A DNA stretch of 64,000 bases from an uncultured Eubacteriales bacterium (GTDB taxonomy: Bacteria > Bacillota > Clostridia > Oscillospirales > CAG-272), in NCBI GenBank assembly GCA_934433485.1, contig CAKRZR010000013.1:14768-78767 (forward strand), in the 5' to 3' direction. Both the position numbers and the translations under genes were made by a program. Numbering within the stretch: the first letter of the stretch is position 1; every line of letters begins with the position of its first letter. The notes beneath the pieces are model-generated. The model saw only the letters and a program-made list of their open reading frames with translations. It made no database searches and was not told where the DNA came from. Shown here piece after piece: positions 43,889 through 52,913 of the stretch.

Positions 43889-45001
43889 TTGAAAAAAAAT
43901 CTTACCGTATTGCTTGCTCTTTTGATTTGCGCCATACCCTTTTCTGGCTGCGGTGCAGAACGGGTCAACGAGATCTCCAATCCGGTGGGAACCTACACGC
44001 GTGATTACGAAGGAACGGTTCTGAACGTCTTCAACTGGGGCGAATACATCTCAGACGGCAGCGAAGGTTCTCTGGATGTCAACGCGGCGTTTGAAGCGCT
44101 TACCGGGATCACGGTAAACTACATGAATTACGAGTCGAACGAGGCAATGTACGCGAAGCTGAAATCGGGTGCGGTCTCCTACGACATCATCATCCCGTCC
44201 GATTACATGATCGAGCGTCTGGCAAACGAGAACATGCTGCAAAAGCTCGACTTCTCGAAAATCGACAACTATCACTATATAGCGGACGAATATAAGGATC
44301 TGTATTTCGACCCGGCGAACGAATACAGCGTGCCGTACAACGTGGGCATGGTGGGGCTGATCTACAACACGACGATGGTCTCCGGTACGCCGGACAGCTG
44401 GGCGATCATGTGGGATCCGACCTATGCAGACGACATTCTGACATTCAACAACCCGCGTGACGCGTTTGCGATCGCGCAGTTCTTACTTGGCATTGACGTA
44501 AACACGACGGACAAGGCGGAGTGGGATCGCGCGGCGGAAAAGCTGAAGGAGCAGAACGCGGTGCTCCAGGCGCGCGTTATGGACGAGGTATTCAACAAGA
44601 TGGAATCGGCAAATGCCGCCATCGCGCCCTACTACGCGGGAGACTTCCTGACGATGCAGGCGGAAAACGAGGATCTCGCGTTTGTCTATCCGAAAGAGGG
44701 CACGAACATTTTCGTGGACTCCGTGTGTGTCCCGACCAGCGCCCAGAACTACGATGCGGCAATGCTGTACATCAACTTTCTCCTGGAGCCTGAGGTTGCG
44801 CTTGCGAACGCGGAGTACATCTGCTACGCCTCCGCGAACACGTCTGTGATCAACAATCCGGACTACGAATACTATCAGAACGAGATCCTGTACCCGTCGG
44901 CGGAAAATCGGGTGTACACGGAATACTTCCACGACATCGATCCGGAGATCCGCACGTACTACGAGCACCTGTGGGAAGAGATCCTGCTCGCGGATCAATA
45001 A
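43889..45001 (+). CDS. potD: Spermidine/putrescine-binding lipoprotein
   Basis: The 370-residue extracellular polyamine receptor. The start is a TTG at 43889, supported by CGGAGGT eight bases upstream and by the immediate signal KNLTVLLALLICAIPFSGC with a clear lipobox (FSGC). LNVFNWGEYIS and YDIIIPSDYMIERL are typical PotD blocks of the polyamine pocket. It is last in potABCD, after the repeat-containing gap, and is followed by a terminator. Confidence 0.93.
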   Translation: MKKNLTVLLALLICAIPFSGCGAERVNEISNPVGTYTRDYEGTVLNVFNWGEYISDGSEGSLDVNAAFEALTGITVNYMNYESNEAMYAKLKSGAVSYDIIIPSDYMIERLANENMLQKLDFSKIDNYHYIADEYKDLYFDPANEYSVPYNVGMVGLIYNTTMVSGTPDSWAIMWDPTYADDILTFNNPRDAFAIAQFLLGIDVNTTDKAEWDRAAEKLKEQNAVLQARVMDEVFNKMESANAAIAPYYAGDFLTMQAENEDLAFVYPKEGTNIFVDSVCVPTSAQNYDAAMLYINFLLEPEVALANAEYICYASANTSVINNPDYEYYQNEILYPSAENRVYTEYFHDIDPEIRTYYEHLWEEILLADQ

Positions 45002-45013
45002 ACGAAACGCAAA

Positions 45014-45046
45014 AGAGAGACTGGCCGCGTGCCGGTCTCTTTTTTA
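45014..45046 (+). terminator. Terminator of potABCD
   Basis: AGAGACTGGC pairs with GCCGGTCTCT (one G-T pair), followed by TTTTT. Confidence 0.85.
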
Positions 45047-45099
45047 TTGCGGAGGCGGACAGTTTTTTTGCTTTTCCGCGCGTTGAACAGATGGGAATC

Positions 45100-45128
45100 T
45101 TGACAAAACGGCACGGATTTGCTATGAT
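45100..45128 (+). promoter_or_regulatory. Promoter of the GH78-like gene
   Basis: TTGACA at 45100-45105, a 17-bp spacer and TATGAT at 45123-45128. Confidence 0.8.
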
Positions 45129-45167
45129 ATAGGGGAAGAAATTTTACCACCAACGGAGGTATTCAAT

Positions 45168-47264
45168 ATGCAGTCAGCACCAGTATGGGTACACGCCCTC
45201 TACAACGAGATGAACGTGACCTTAACCTTTCTGAAAACCGTCACGCTTGGGGACAAGCCGGAGCTCCAGCTCGCCGCGTCCTCCCTGTACCGCGTCTTTG
45301 TAAACGGAGAGCTCATCGGCTACGGTCCGGCAAGAGCGGCGCACGGATTCTCCCGCGTCGACAGATACTCCCTCGAAAAGTGGGCGCACGAGACGGTCGT
45401 GATCGCCGTGGACGTCCATTCCGCGCAGGTCAACTCGTTCTATGTCGTGGATGAAAAGCCTTTCTTTATGGCGGACATCCTCGACGGCAGTCATGTGACA
45501 GCGACAGCGGAGGATTTCACGGCATATCCGCGCACCGACCGGCTCCAGAAGGTACGCCGTTTCAGCTTCCAGAGAACGTTCACGGAAAGCTACCGGATGC
45601 ATACGGATCCGAACGCGCTCTACAAGGGCGATACCACGGGCTTCACCGCCGCGCAGACCACGATTGTCCCGGCAAACGAGCTGCTGCCGCGCCACGTCCA
45701 TTATCCGACGCTGGAGGTGATCCCCTACACCACGCTTGTGGAGCACGGCAAGGTCGGCATCGATGCGGACGCACGGCTGTGGCAGGATCGCGCGTATCTC
45801 GGCATCGACGACGTGAAGTTCAAGGGATACGCCGCGAACGAGCTGGAAGAGGACGCCGGGGAAGAGGTTTCCCGCATGACGTACCGCAAGGATGGCGAGA
45901 ACGCGCTGTCCCTCGTCGGCGCCGCGTACCAGATCTTCGATTTCGCGCGCACCGTGACCGGCTTCTTCTCCCTCGACGTGACGGTCAAAAAGGCGGCGGT
46001 GGTCTACATTCTCTTTGACGAGCTGACCTTTGCGCGCGAGGGCTGCACCGTGGTCGATCCGTTCCGCAACACGTGCTGCAATGTGCTGAAATACACGCTC
46101 GCGCCCGGCAGATACCATCTGCTCTCCATGGAGGCAAACACGGCGCGGTATGCCAACATCGTGACGACGGCGGGCGAGACAGATATCCACGCGTTCGGCA
46201 TGGTATCCTATGAAAATCCGGACGCCAAGCACTTCGCCTACGACTACCACGACGCGGAGCTGAACAAGATTGTCGCCGCCGCCGTGAACACCTTTGCGCA
46301 GAACGCCGTGGATGTGCTGACCGACTGCCCGTCCCGCGAACGCGCCGGCTGGCTCTGCGACAGCTATTTCTCGTCCCGCGCGGAGGCACTGTTCACCGGT
46401 GAGAACCGCGTGGAGCGCAACTTCCTCGAAAACTACGCAATGGCGGCGCCTTCTCCGTTCCTGCCCGCCGGCATGCTCCCGATGTGCTACCCCTCCGACC
46501 ACAACGACGGCGTGTACATCCCGAACTGGACGATGTGGTACCTCCTGGAGCTGCGCAACTACGTGAACCGCACCGGCGACAACGAAATGGCTGTCCTGTC
46601 CCGCGAGAAAGTCTACGGACTGGTGGAGTTCTTCGACCGCTACGTGAACGCGGACGGGCTGCTGGAAAATCTGGAAAGCTGGGTATTCATCGAGTGGAGC
46701 CGCTGCAACGACAAGGATTTCATCGCGGGCGTGAACTATCCGTCGAACATGATCTGGGCGGCGGCGCTGGACGCGGTAGCGGATCTCTACGGAGACGACG
46801 CACTGCGGGAACGCGCGGCAAAGATGCGTAAGGTGATTCGCGAACAGTCCTGGAACGGCGAATTTTTCGAGGACAACGCGATCCGCGGCGAGGACGGCAA
46901 GCTGCAAAAGACCGGTCACACCTCGGAGACGTGCCAGTACTACGCCTTCTACTTCGGCGTGGCGTCCCGGGAAACGGATCCCGTGCTGTTTGAGACGATG
47001 CTCACGAAATTCGGTCCGAAGCGCGACGACAAGGTGGTCTACCCGACCGTCTACCGCTCTAACGCCATTGTGGGCAACTATCTGCGGCTGGAGCTGCTCA
47101 TGAACTACGGCTACCGCGCCGAGGTGCTGTCGGAGTGCCGCGACTTCTTCACACAGATGGCGGAGATGACCGGAACCCTGTGGGAACACAGCCAGCTCTC
47201 GTGCAGCCTGAACCACGGCTTCGCCTCCATGGCAGCCGTATACATCGATCGCTGCGCCAAATAA
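45168..47264 (+). CDS. GH78-like alpha-L-rhamnosidase family protein
   Basis: A 698-residue glycosidase. The N-terminal half is beta-sandwich (LYRVFVNGELIGYGPAR is the usual rhamnosidase N-domain motif). The (alpha/alpha)6 barrel begins about residue 355 and carries VDVLTDCPSRERAGWL, the GH78 block with the general-acid region; it continues through VFIEWSRCNDKDF and ends in SLNHGFASMAA. There is no signal peptide, implying action on imported glycosides. CGGAGGT lies upstream of the ATG. It is monocistronic between terminators. Specificity for rhamnose is family inference; the protein is shorter than many GH78 enzymes (900 or more). Confidence 0.8.
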   Translation: MQSAPVWVHALYNEMNVTLTFLKTVTLGDKPELQLAASSLYRVFVNGELIGYGPARAAHGFSRVDRYSLEKWAHETVVIAVDVHSAQVNSFYVVDEKPFFMADILDGSHVTATAEDFTAYPRTDRLQKVRRFSFQRTFTESYRMHTDPNALYKGDTTGFTAAQTTIVPANELLPRHVHYPTLEVIPYTTLVEHGKVGIDADARLWQDRAYLGIDDVKFKGYAANELEEDAGEEVSRMTYRKDGENALSLVGAAYQIFDFARTVTGFFSLDVTVKKAAVVYILFDELTFAREGCTVVDPFRNTCCNVLKYTLAPGRYHLLSMEANTARYANIVTTAGETDIHAFGMVSYENPDAKHFAYDYHDAELNKIVAAAVNTFAQNAVDVLTDCPSRERAGWLCDSYFSSRAEALFTGENRVERNFLENYAMAAPSPFLPAGMLPMCYPSDHNDGVYIPNWTMWYLLELRNYVNRTGDNEMAVLSREKVYGLVEFFDRYVNADGLLENLESWVFIEWSRCNDKDFIAGVNYPSNMIWAAALDAVADLYGDDALRERAAKMRKVIREQSWNGEFFEDNAIRGEDGKLQKTGHTSETCQYYAFYFGVASRETDPVLFETMLTKFGPKRDDKVVYPTVYRSNAIVGNYLRLELLMNYGYRAEVLSECRDFFTQMAEMTGTLWEHSQLSCSLNHGFASMAAVYIDRCAK

Positions 47265-47282
47265 AACGACCGACCCTATGGA

Positions 47283-47340
47283 GAAAGAGACGGTACATTC
47301 CGGTGTGCCGTCTCTTTCTATGCGTTCTGCCGCGCAAGCT
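47283..47340. terminator. Terminator after the GH78-like gene
   Basis: GAAAGAGACGGTAC pairs with GTGCCGTCTCTTTC (47325-47338), one wobble. Confidence 0.75.
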
Positions 47341-47445
47341 GTATTCCCTTTTTGTCTATGCGTACGTTTTTCCGTCCGATCCGTACCTATGTCCGCTCTT
47401 CTGCCGGGCGGCAAAAATATTTTTTGGGAAAGTTTTGAAAAGCCC

Positions 47446-47474
47446 TTGACAATCGGACGATTTTATAGTATAAT
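47446..47474 (+). promoter_or_regulatory. Perfect consensus promoter of tRNA-Cys
   Basis: TTGACA at 47446-47451, 17 bp, TATAAT at 47469-47474, 13 bases before the tRNA. Confidence 0.92.
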
Positions 47475-47486
47475 ACTACCCGTAAC

Positions 47487-47557
47487 GGCGCCATAGCCAA
47501 GCGGTAAGGCAGAAGTCTGCAAAACTTTTATTCCCCGGTCCGATTCCGGGTGGCGCC
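47487..47557 (+). tRNA. tRNA-Cys (GCA)
   Basis: A 71-nt cloverleaf with a 7-bp acceptor stem GGCGCCA/TGGCGCC, D-arm GCC..GGC, anticodon loop CTGCAAA with anticodon GCA at 47519-47521, and T-arm CCCGG/CCGGG. The 3' CCA is not encoded. It is a single tRNA with its own promoter and terminator. Confidence 0.95.
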
Positions 47558-47568
47558 TTTCATAGAAA

Positions 47569-47597
47569 AAGACACCTCTCAGCGGGTGTCTTTTTTG
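47569..47597 (+). terminator. Terminator of tRNA-Cys
   Basis: GACACC (47571-47576) pairs with GGTGTC (47585-47590), flanked by AAAAA and TTTTTT. Confidence 0.85.
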
Positions 47598-47652
47598 CGT
47601 TATACTCCCTGGCGGCTCCTTATCGGAGAAATCACAAACGACCGCATAGGAC

Positions 47653-47698
47653 AGGAAAAGACCCCGCCGCGGATTTCTCTGCGGTGGGATTTTTTCCT
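47653..47698. terminator. Bidirectional terminator, end of the sigma factor gene
   Basis: CCCGCCGC pairs with GCGGTGGG, and the outer AGGAAAA pairs with TTTTTCCT. Confidence 0.75.
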
Positions 47699-47730
47699 AT
47701 GGGATTTTCATAGGCGATGGTGCTGCCCGC

Positions 47731-50277
47731 TCATTTTCCCTGCATCTTTTCGTAATCGGCTCTGTCCTGCGTTCCAAGCGCGTCCTTGAACAGAACCGTG
47801 CCACTCTCGTCGGTGTCAAATGTGTATTCGACAGACCCGTGCCAGCCGTCGGAGAGCCCTTCCGGCTGATACCGGCGGAAAAGGCCGTCGTCGGTCGGGA
47901 AGTATCCTTTGCCGACTCCTCTGTATTCTGTCAGCTGCCATACCGCGCGTTTGCCGTCGCCGTAGGGATGCTCAAACCGCACAATGCCGACCCCGTCCGC
48001 AAACAGGTACTCGCTCCTGCCGGAGAAGTATCCCCAGGCCTCGAAATCAAAGCGGACGCGCAGACAGTTTGCAAACGTCCCCGCGGGCGTCTGGACCGTT
48101 TCGCCGCCCGTGACATGGAAATTCTTCGTGACGTAGTTTTCTGCCTTTCTCTCATCCACATGATAGCCGTTTTTCCATTCGTCCGACCAGAGGCAGCCTG
48201 TCGCGTCCTGTAAAATATCCGGGAAGAAGCTGTACAGCACCGGATACCCGGCACAGTTCGTGTCGCAGCCCGACATATCCTTCCATTCAAAGCTGTGCTC
48301 GCGGCAGTCGCGGATGACTATTTTGCCGTCCGCCTTTTCTACCCTGTCGTATTCAAAGAAGTCCCATCTGCCTTTTTGCGTATAATCCGGATGAATGGTG
48401 GGATCTCCCGCCAAAATGCGGCGCATCACTGTATTGGCCACAGCTGTGTGCAGCTTCTGCCGCTTCGTTGCGGCAAGCTCCTCGGCACGCCGCATTGCGT
48501 CGCTTACATCGCAAAGGCTCTCTGTATCAGGCGCTGTTTCCTTATGGTAGCCGTACCTCGCTTCAGCCATTTTGCCTTCCCACGTGTCACGATAACCCCT
48601 TGAAACCATATAGTTCATGGCAGAAAGCGTGACAGAACCGGCATCGCAGGCGGTGACCTCAAAAATATTCTCTCTTTCTCTTATTTCGACGGTTTCGGGG
48701 GTGGCAAGCGCATATTCCCAACGGTTTCCTGCGGCAAACGGAAGGAGTCCGCCCGTGCCGTCCGTCTGATACGCCGAAAGCACCCATTCGTGCGTGTCCC
48801 CAAAGCGTGTTGTGATTTGGCGGACAATGCCGACGCCGCCGCAGAGCCATGTTTCGCAATAGGTGAGCTCGGAATATTCGCCGTCCAGAACATACACGGA
48901 ACAGTTTTCGAAATGGCCCGCAGGTGTGTCGCACACGCCGCTGTTTTTGAGATATGTAAGCGTTATTTTTCCGTTAGACGATGTGACCGTATCGCCTGGC
49001 TTCATTTTTTTGTCCAATATGATATTGTCACAGCGGGACATGTTCCAAAAAAGTCCGGCGTCCGCCATATCCGGAGAAAAACCGTACCCGGGTTCTCTCC
49101 AGAAATAAAGCTTACTGCCGATCTTTTTGTAAACCTCGCCGGTGACATCTGGCTGGAAGCGGATGACCTTTGGATCACCTGCCGCCGCCAGTGAACGCTT
49201 CTCTCCTTCAATGGCAGCCTTAGCGTTGGCGTAATACACGTCCGACGGCGTGAGAAGCTCCAGTACCTGCTCATAGCACCGGATCGCTTCCGCGTATTCT
49301 CCTTTATCGCGGTATTCATATCCAAGCCAGAACCAGACGTATGCCAGCGTTTTCGGATAACCGTTCTCCCGGTAATAAGGTATCTGCGTTTCCCGCATAA
49401 ACCGGATCTGTTCATCGCCGGAAAACTTGTCATACTCCATGCCCGCGATCACAGTCATCACCTCGTCGTTATGACCTACCTCCGCGGCTTTTTTGATCCT
49501 TTCCAACACCTCGTTGTTCTTTTCGCCGGGAAGCCACCAATACCCCCGCAGAAGGGTATCCGCAAGCATAGCGTTCTTTTCCTTTGACTCTTCCAGCGCT
49601 TCGACATTGGCAAGAACCGCGCGGTATTCCTCTTCGAAGCCGCTTTTGTCGTTTTTGAGCTGCCAGAGCTTCAGCGCCTCTACCTGACGCATAACGCGGG
49701 CGACGATGCTCTCGTTTTCGTTGTAGGTCTTTTCCATCATTCCGTAACCCTTTCTCAGTTGTTTTCGCCCTTCTGAAAGCCGCCATTTGACCGTACCGAC
49801 GGGGATGGACAGCATGTCGGCTATTTCCGCGACGGATTTGCCCGCGAAGTAATGGAGGCTGACCGCTTCCCGTATTTTCTCGCTGAGCGAATCGACCGCC
49901 TTGTGCATGTCTTCATACGCGTCCTCCGCGAAATAGTCGTCTTCCTCCGCGGGCTCCTGGATCTCCGACACGTCCAGACTGATGTCGGGGATCGCCGCAC
50001 GGTAATGCCGCTCCAGCGTTCTCGCACAGTTTTTGGCAAACGCACAGACCCACGCGCCGAATTTCGAGCCGTCACGCAGTTCGGAAAGGTTCATCCAGGC
50101 CGAAAGGAAGGCATCCTGCGAAGCGTCCTCCGCGGAATAGCGGTTCCCCGTCACCTTGTAGGCCGTTCCCATCACTGCGCGTTGATGCCGGCGCACGAGC
50201 GCTTCATACGCGTCTTCCACGCCAAGCAGCGTCATCTCCACAAGCAGCTTATCGTCTTTGTCGGAATATCGGTTCAT
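47731..50277 (-). CDS. ECF sigma factor with a very large C-terminal extension
   Basis: An 848-residue protein. Residues 15-90 are sigma region 2 (YEALVRRHQRAVMGTAYKV, EDASQDAFLSAW) and residues 125-178 sigma region 4 (KSVAEIADMLSIPVGTVKWR), a complete ECF factor. About 670 further residues follow: a helical part with a TPR-like unit (LGYEYRDKGEYAEAIRCYEQ, near 330) and two copies of a beta-rich module marked by TPAGHFENC...GGVGIVRQ (about 450-500) and TPAGTFANC...DGVGIVRF (about 745-790). No membrane segment is seen, so it is cytosolic. No anti-sigma gene adjoins it, so the extension may be the sensor. A promoter (TTGCAT-17-TATAAT, 50377-50405) precedes it; AAAGGA lies upstream of the ATG. 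Confidence 0.85.
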   Translation of the reverse strand: MNRYSDKDDKLLVEMTLLGVEDAYEALVRRHQRAVMGTAYKVTGNRYSAEDASQDAFLSAWMNLSELRDGSKFGAWVCAFAKNCARTLERHYRAAIPDISLDVSEIQEPAEEDDYFAEDAYEDMHKAVDSLSEKIREAVSLHYFAGKSVAEIADMLSIPVGTVKWRLSEGRKQLRKGYGMMEKTYNENESIVARVMRQVEALKLWQLKNDKSGFEEEYRAVLANVEALEESKEKNAMLADTLLRGYWWLPGEKNNEVLERIKKAAEVGHNDEVMTVIAGMEYDKFSGDEQIRFMRETQIPYYRENGYPKTLAYVWFWLGYEYRDKGEYAEAIRCYEQVLELLTPSDVYYANAKAAIEGEKRSLAAAGDPKVIRFQPDVTGEVYKKIGSKLYFWREPGYGFSPDMADAGLFWNMSRCDNIILDKKMKPGDTVTSSNGKITLTYLKNSGVCDTPAGHFENCSVYVLDGEYSELTYCETWLCGGVGIVRQITTRFGDTHEWVLSAYQTDGTGGLLPFAAGNRWEYALATPETVEIRERENIFEVTACDAGSVTLSAMNYMVSRGYRDTWEGKMAEARYGYHKETAPDTESLCDVSDAMRRAEELAATKRQKLHTAVANTVMRRILAGDPTIHPDYTQKGRWDFFEYDRVEKADGKIVIRDCREHSFEWKDMSGCDTNCAGYPVLYSFFPDILQDATGCLWSDEWKNGYHVDERKAENYVTKNFHVTGGETVQTPAGTFANCLRVRFDFEAWGYFSGRSEYLFADGVGIVRFEHPYGDGKRAVWQLTEYRGVGKGYFPTDDGLFRRYQPEGLSDGWHGSVEYTFDTDESGTVLFKDALGTQDRADYEKMQGK

Positions 50278-50376
50278 AGCGTTTTTTCATCCTTTCAGGG
50301 GCGTTCACTTATAGGTGCGAAAAAACGGGAAAAGGTTGGGTGGTATGGGGAAATTTTTTTGCTGCGGAACATTTTT

Positions 50377-50405
50377 ATTATAACATCTTTGCCGTGCAAA
50401 TGCAA
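50377..50405 (-). promoter_or_regulatory. Promoter of the sigma factor gene
   Basis: Minus strand: TTGCAT at 50405-50400, a 17-bp spacer and TATAAT at 50382-50377. Confidence 0.7.
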
Positions 50406-50485
50406 CCGAAAGCAACCGCGCGGACGCAAAACCCTGTTATACGATGCATCCGGGAAACGACGGCACGGAAACACTATGAAAAATC

Positions 50486-50992
50486 CTATATTCCCCCCGC
50501 GAACGCGAACCGCACAAGCACCTGTGCCAGCTTTTCCGCGAATCCGGCGGCGTCCGTGCGGTTTTCCGACGGCGGGACATGGCACAGCAGCATCCGGCAG
50601 CGATACGCCGGATTGTCGCGCAGGAACCGCAGTCCCTCGGCGTACAGGTGGTTTGCGTGCGAGCTCCCGACGTTCTGTGAGAGATAGGCGGGCAGTCCGC
50701 ACGCGGCGGCACAGAGCATCCATTGCGCAACCGGGAAATCCGTCCGGAACCATCCGTCCCGCGCGCGGGCGCACGTCTCGACATGGATCCGTTCGGCAAT
50801 GCCCTCTCTCTGTGCGAGCAAAACGACGTACCGCAGCCGTCCCTTTTCCCGCGCGATCGCCCTGCACAGTCCGCGCACACTCTCCTCCCGCGTGGTCGGA
50901 ACGGTCAGAAACGCAAATTCCTCGTGCGGGAGCGCGTCAGACAAAGACTGCGCCAATGTATCGCCGGAAAAAGTCGTGATAAGCATCCGCAT
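50486..50992 (-). CDS. Pyroglutamyl-peptidase-I-like protein lacking the catalytic cysteine
   Basis: A 168-residue protein that aligns by eye with the C15 fold: N-terminal MLITTF (family LVTGF-like), VVLLAQREG...IHVE with Glu72 at the catalytic-Glu position, GLPAYLSQNVGSSHANHLY and LLCHVPP with His138 at the catalytic-His position. In the family the third segment reads like SxxAGTxxCNxxxY; here the Cys position is Ala113 (codon GCA). It is shorter than active enzymes (200-215 residues), missing part of the loop region. Probably a non-peptidase paralogue. The start has GGGGAG eight bases upstream, 21 bases after the SRAP gene stop, placing it third in the dinB operon. Confidence 0.6.
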   Translation of the reverse strand: MRMLITTFSGDTLAQSLSDALPHEEFAFLTVPTTREESVRGLCRAIAREKGRLRYVVLLAQREGIAERIHVETCARARDGWFRTDFPVAQWMLCAAACGLPAYLSQNVGSSHANHLYAEGLRFLRDNPAYRCRMLLCHVPPSENRTDAAGFAEKLAQVLVRFAFAGGI

Positions 50993-51013
50993 ACTGTTTC
51001 TCTCCCCTATGCT

Positions 51014-51583
51014 CTACGCCACCTGATGCGGCGTGAATATCCCCGCGTTCGGCTTTTGCAGGCGCATACGGGCGTACATATCGCTGTAAAGCCAGTTTTC
51101 CGCGTCCTCTCGTTCGATCACGAGCGGCATACGATCGTGGATCTCCGCGACCTCCGGCGTCGGCTTCGTCGTCAGGATCACATACCGGTACGCACCGCCC
51201 TCCGCGTGACATAACCCCGCGAGGAACAACAGCTCCCCCATGCCGATCTGGTATTTCGCGCCGTCCTTCCACTCGTAATACCCGGAGCACGGCACAAGCA
51301 CGCGTCCGACGAGGGTGTCCTCCCGAAACGACAGCTTCTCCTGTGCCGTTTCCGCCCGCGCGTTGATGCACATCGTCTTTTTCCCATCTGCGCTGTGCTG
51401 CTGGTATCCCCACGTGGCGACACGCGCACGGACGCATATCGATCCGCCGTACAGCACAGGCGCCTCCATGCCGGGGAAAACCTCCATCGTCTGCCCGAAG
51501 CGCGCGCCATAGCCCCGTTTTTCGCGCTCCAGAATCCGTAAAATCTCATCGTCCTCAATCCAGGACTGGTATCTTCCGCACAT
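51014..51583 (-). CDS. SOS response-associated peptidase-fold protein (SRAP/HMCES/YedK)
   Basis: A 189-residue abasic-site sensor. MCGR gives Cys2, which after Met removal forms the thiazolidine crosslink to abasic sites in single-stranded DNA. The family residues in NARAET, CSGYYEW and HDRMPLVI (Asn, Glu, His) are present. Length is usual for short bacterial SRAPs. It starts six bases after the dinB stop, in an operon with dinB and the C15-like gene under apparent LexA boxes. Confidence 0.93.
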   Translation of the reverse strand: MCGRYQSWIEDDEILRILEREKRGYGARFGQTMEVFPGMEAPVLYGGSICVRARVATWGYQQHSADGKKTMCINARAETAQEKLSFREDTLVGRVLVPCSGYYEWKDGAKYQIGMGELLFLAGLCHAEGGAYRYVILTTKPTPEVAEIHDRMPLVIEREDAENWLYSDMYARMRLQKPNAGIFTPHQVA

Positions 51584-51589
51584 TTTCTC

Positions 51590-52855
51590 TCACACTCCTG
51601 TTCCTGTAATACTCTTTTCCATGCCGTAGCCAATTCGTTTGCCTGCCAGCTTCTTCGCGCGCAGATACGTGCCGTCCGTGATCGCGTGGACGCCGTACCG
51701 GTCGCGGATGCCGTCCAGCGTCTCCTCCAACCGTAACATCCGGTCGCTTTTCTCCACCGTGCCGAGCAGATCGAGCTGCACCGGCGTCTCGTCCGGCACA
51801 AGAGAGATGGCGCGCACCGTCACCGAGCGGATCGGACAGCGCCACAGGTGCTTTTTGCGGAACACATCGATCGCCGCACGGGCAAGCTCCGGTGTAATCT
51901 GCGTTCCCCTGTCGCCGGACAGCCTTGCCTGATATTCCCGCACGACCATATCGTTTTCGCGCACCTGCACCGACACCCCCATCGCGCACAGATGGTGGTA
52001 CCGCAGCTTGGCGCAGACCTCCACCGCCAGCTCCCGCAGCACATCGCCGACCTCCGTCTCCGTTTCGAGATCCGCAACCGTGGTGGTGCCGTGGCCGATC
52101 GACTTGACCGGATCCGCCTCCGTCTGCCACTGGACGCGCGAGTCCTCCAGACCGTTCGCGTAGATCCACAGCACATTTCCGAGCTTGCCGAGCCACGATT
52201 CGAGATATTCCGGCTTCATACGCGCGATGTCGCCAATCGTCCGACAGCCGCGGTAGTAGATTTTCTTGTACGTTTTCATCCCGACGCCGAGCATTTCACA
52301 GGCGGGCAGCGGCCACACGATCTCGCGGAAGCGTTCGTACGGGATCTCCGTCACGGCGTCCGGCTTTTTCATATCGGAACCGAGCTTGGCGAACACCTTG
52401 TTGAACGACACGCCGACAGAGATGGTCAGTCCGGTTTCCCGGCGCACGCGTTCCCGCAGTGTATCGGCAATCGTACGGCCGTCCCCGAAAAGATCGCGGC
52501 TTGCGGTGACATCGAGCCAGCACTCGTCGATGCCCATCGCTTCGATCTGGTCGGTGTAGTCGCTGTAGATCTGCCGCACCGCGCGGGAATAGAACACGTA
52601 GTCGTCGTACTGTGGGGGAACGACCACCAGATCCGGGCATTTCGTCTTTGCCTGCCAGATCGTCTCCCCGGTCGTGATGCCCGCCTTTTTCGCCAGCTCA
52701 TTTTTTGCGAGCACAATGCCATGCCGGTCCTCCGTCTCGCCGCCGACGATCATCGGAACGTTGCGCAGGGCCGGATTGCGCATGGTCTCAACAGACGCGA
52801 AATAGCTGTTGAGATCGCAGTGGAGAATGGTACGGTGGGTCGGATAGGCAGTCAT
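51590..52855 (-). CDS. dinB: DNA polymerase IV (Y-family translesion polymerase)
   Basis: A 421-residue Y-family polymerase. Catalytic acids are Asp14 (HCDLNSYFASVE) and Asp110-Glu111 (GIDECWLDVT); the helix-hairpin-helix thumb region (CRTIGDIARMKPEYL) and little-finger domain follow. The ATG at 52855 has AGAGG eight bases upstream; a GTG at 52864 overlaps that site. A consensus promoter with two SOS-type boxes lies upstream, so LexA control is expected. First of dinB-SRAP-C15-like. Confidence 0.93.
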   Translation of the reverse strand: MTAYPTHRTILHCDLNSYFASVETMRNPALRNVPMIVGGETEDRHGIVLAKNELAKKAGITTGETIWQAKTKCPDLVVVPPQYDDYVFYSRAVRQIYSDYTDQIEAMGIDECWLDVTASRDLFGDGRTIADTLRERVRRETGLTISVGVSFNKVFAKLGSDMKKPDAVTEIPYERFREIVWPLPACEMLGVGMKTYKKIYYRGCRTIGDIARMKPEYLESWLGKLGNVLWIYANGLEDSRVQWQTEADPVKSIGHGTTTVADLETETEVGDVLRELAVEVCAKLRYHHLCAMGVSVQVRENDMVVREYQARLSGDRGTQITPELARAAIDVFRKKHLWRCPIRSVTVRAISLVPDETPVQLDLLGTVEKSDRMLRLEETLDGIRDRYGVHAITDGTYLRAKKLAGKRIGYGMEKSITGTGV

Positions 52856-52887
52856 GGAATGCACCTCTTTCTTGAAACGAACGTTTT

Positions 52888-52899
52888 GAACGACCGTTC
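52888..52899. promoter_or_regulatory. SOS (LexA) box 1 of dinB
   Basis: GAAC-GACC-GTTC, a perfect GAACN4GTTC core as in Firmicutes SOS boxes, located at the expected transcription start of dinB. Confidence 0.75.
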
Positions 52900-52913
52900 T
52901 TTGCTGCGCCTAT

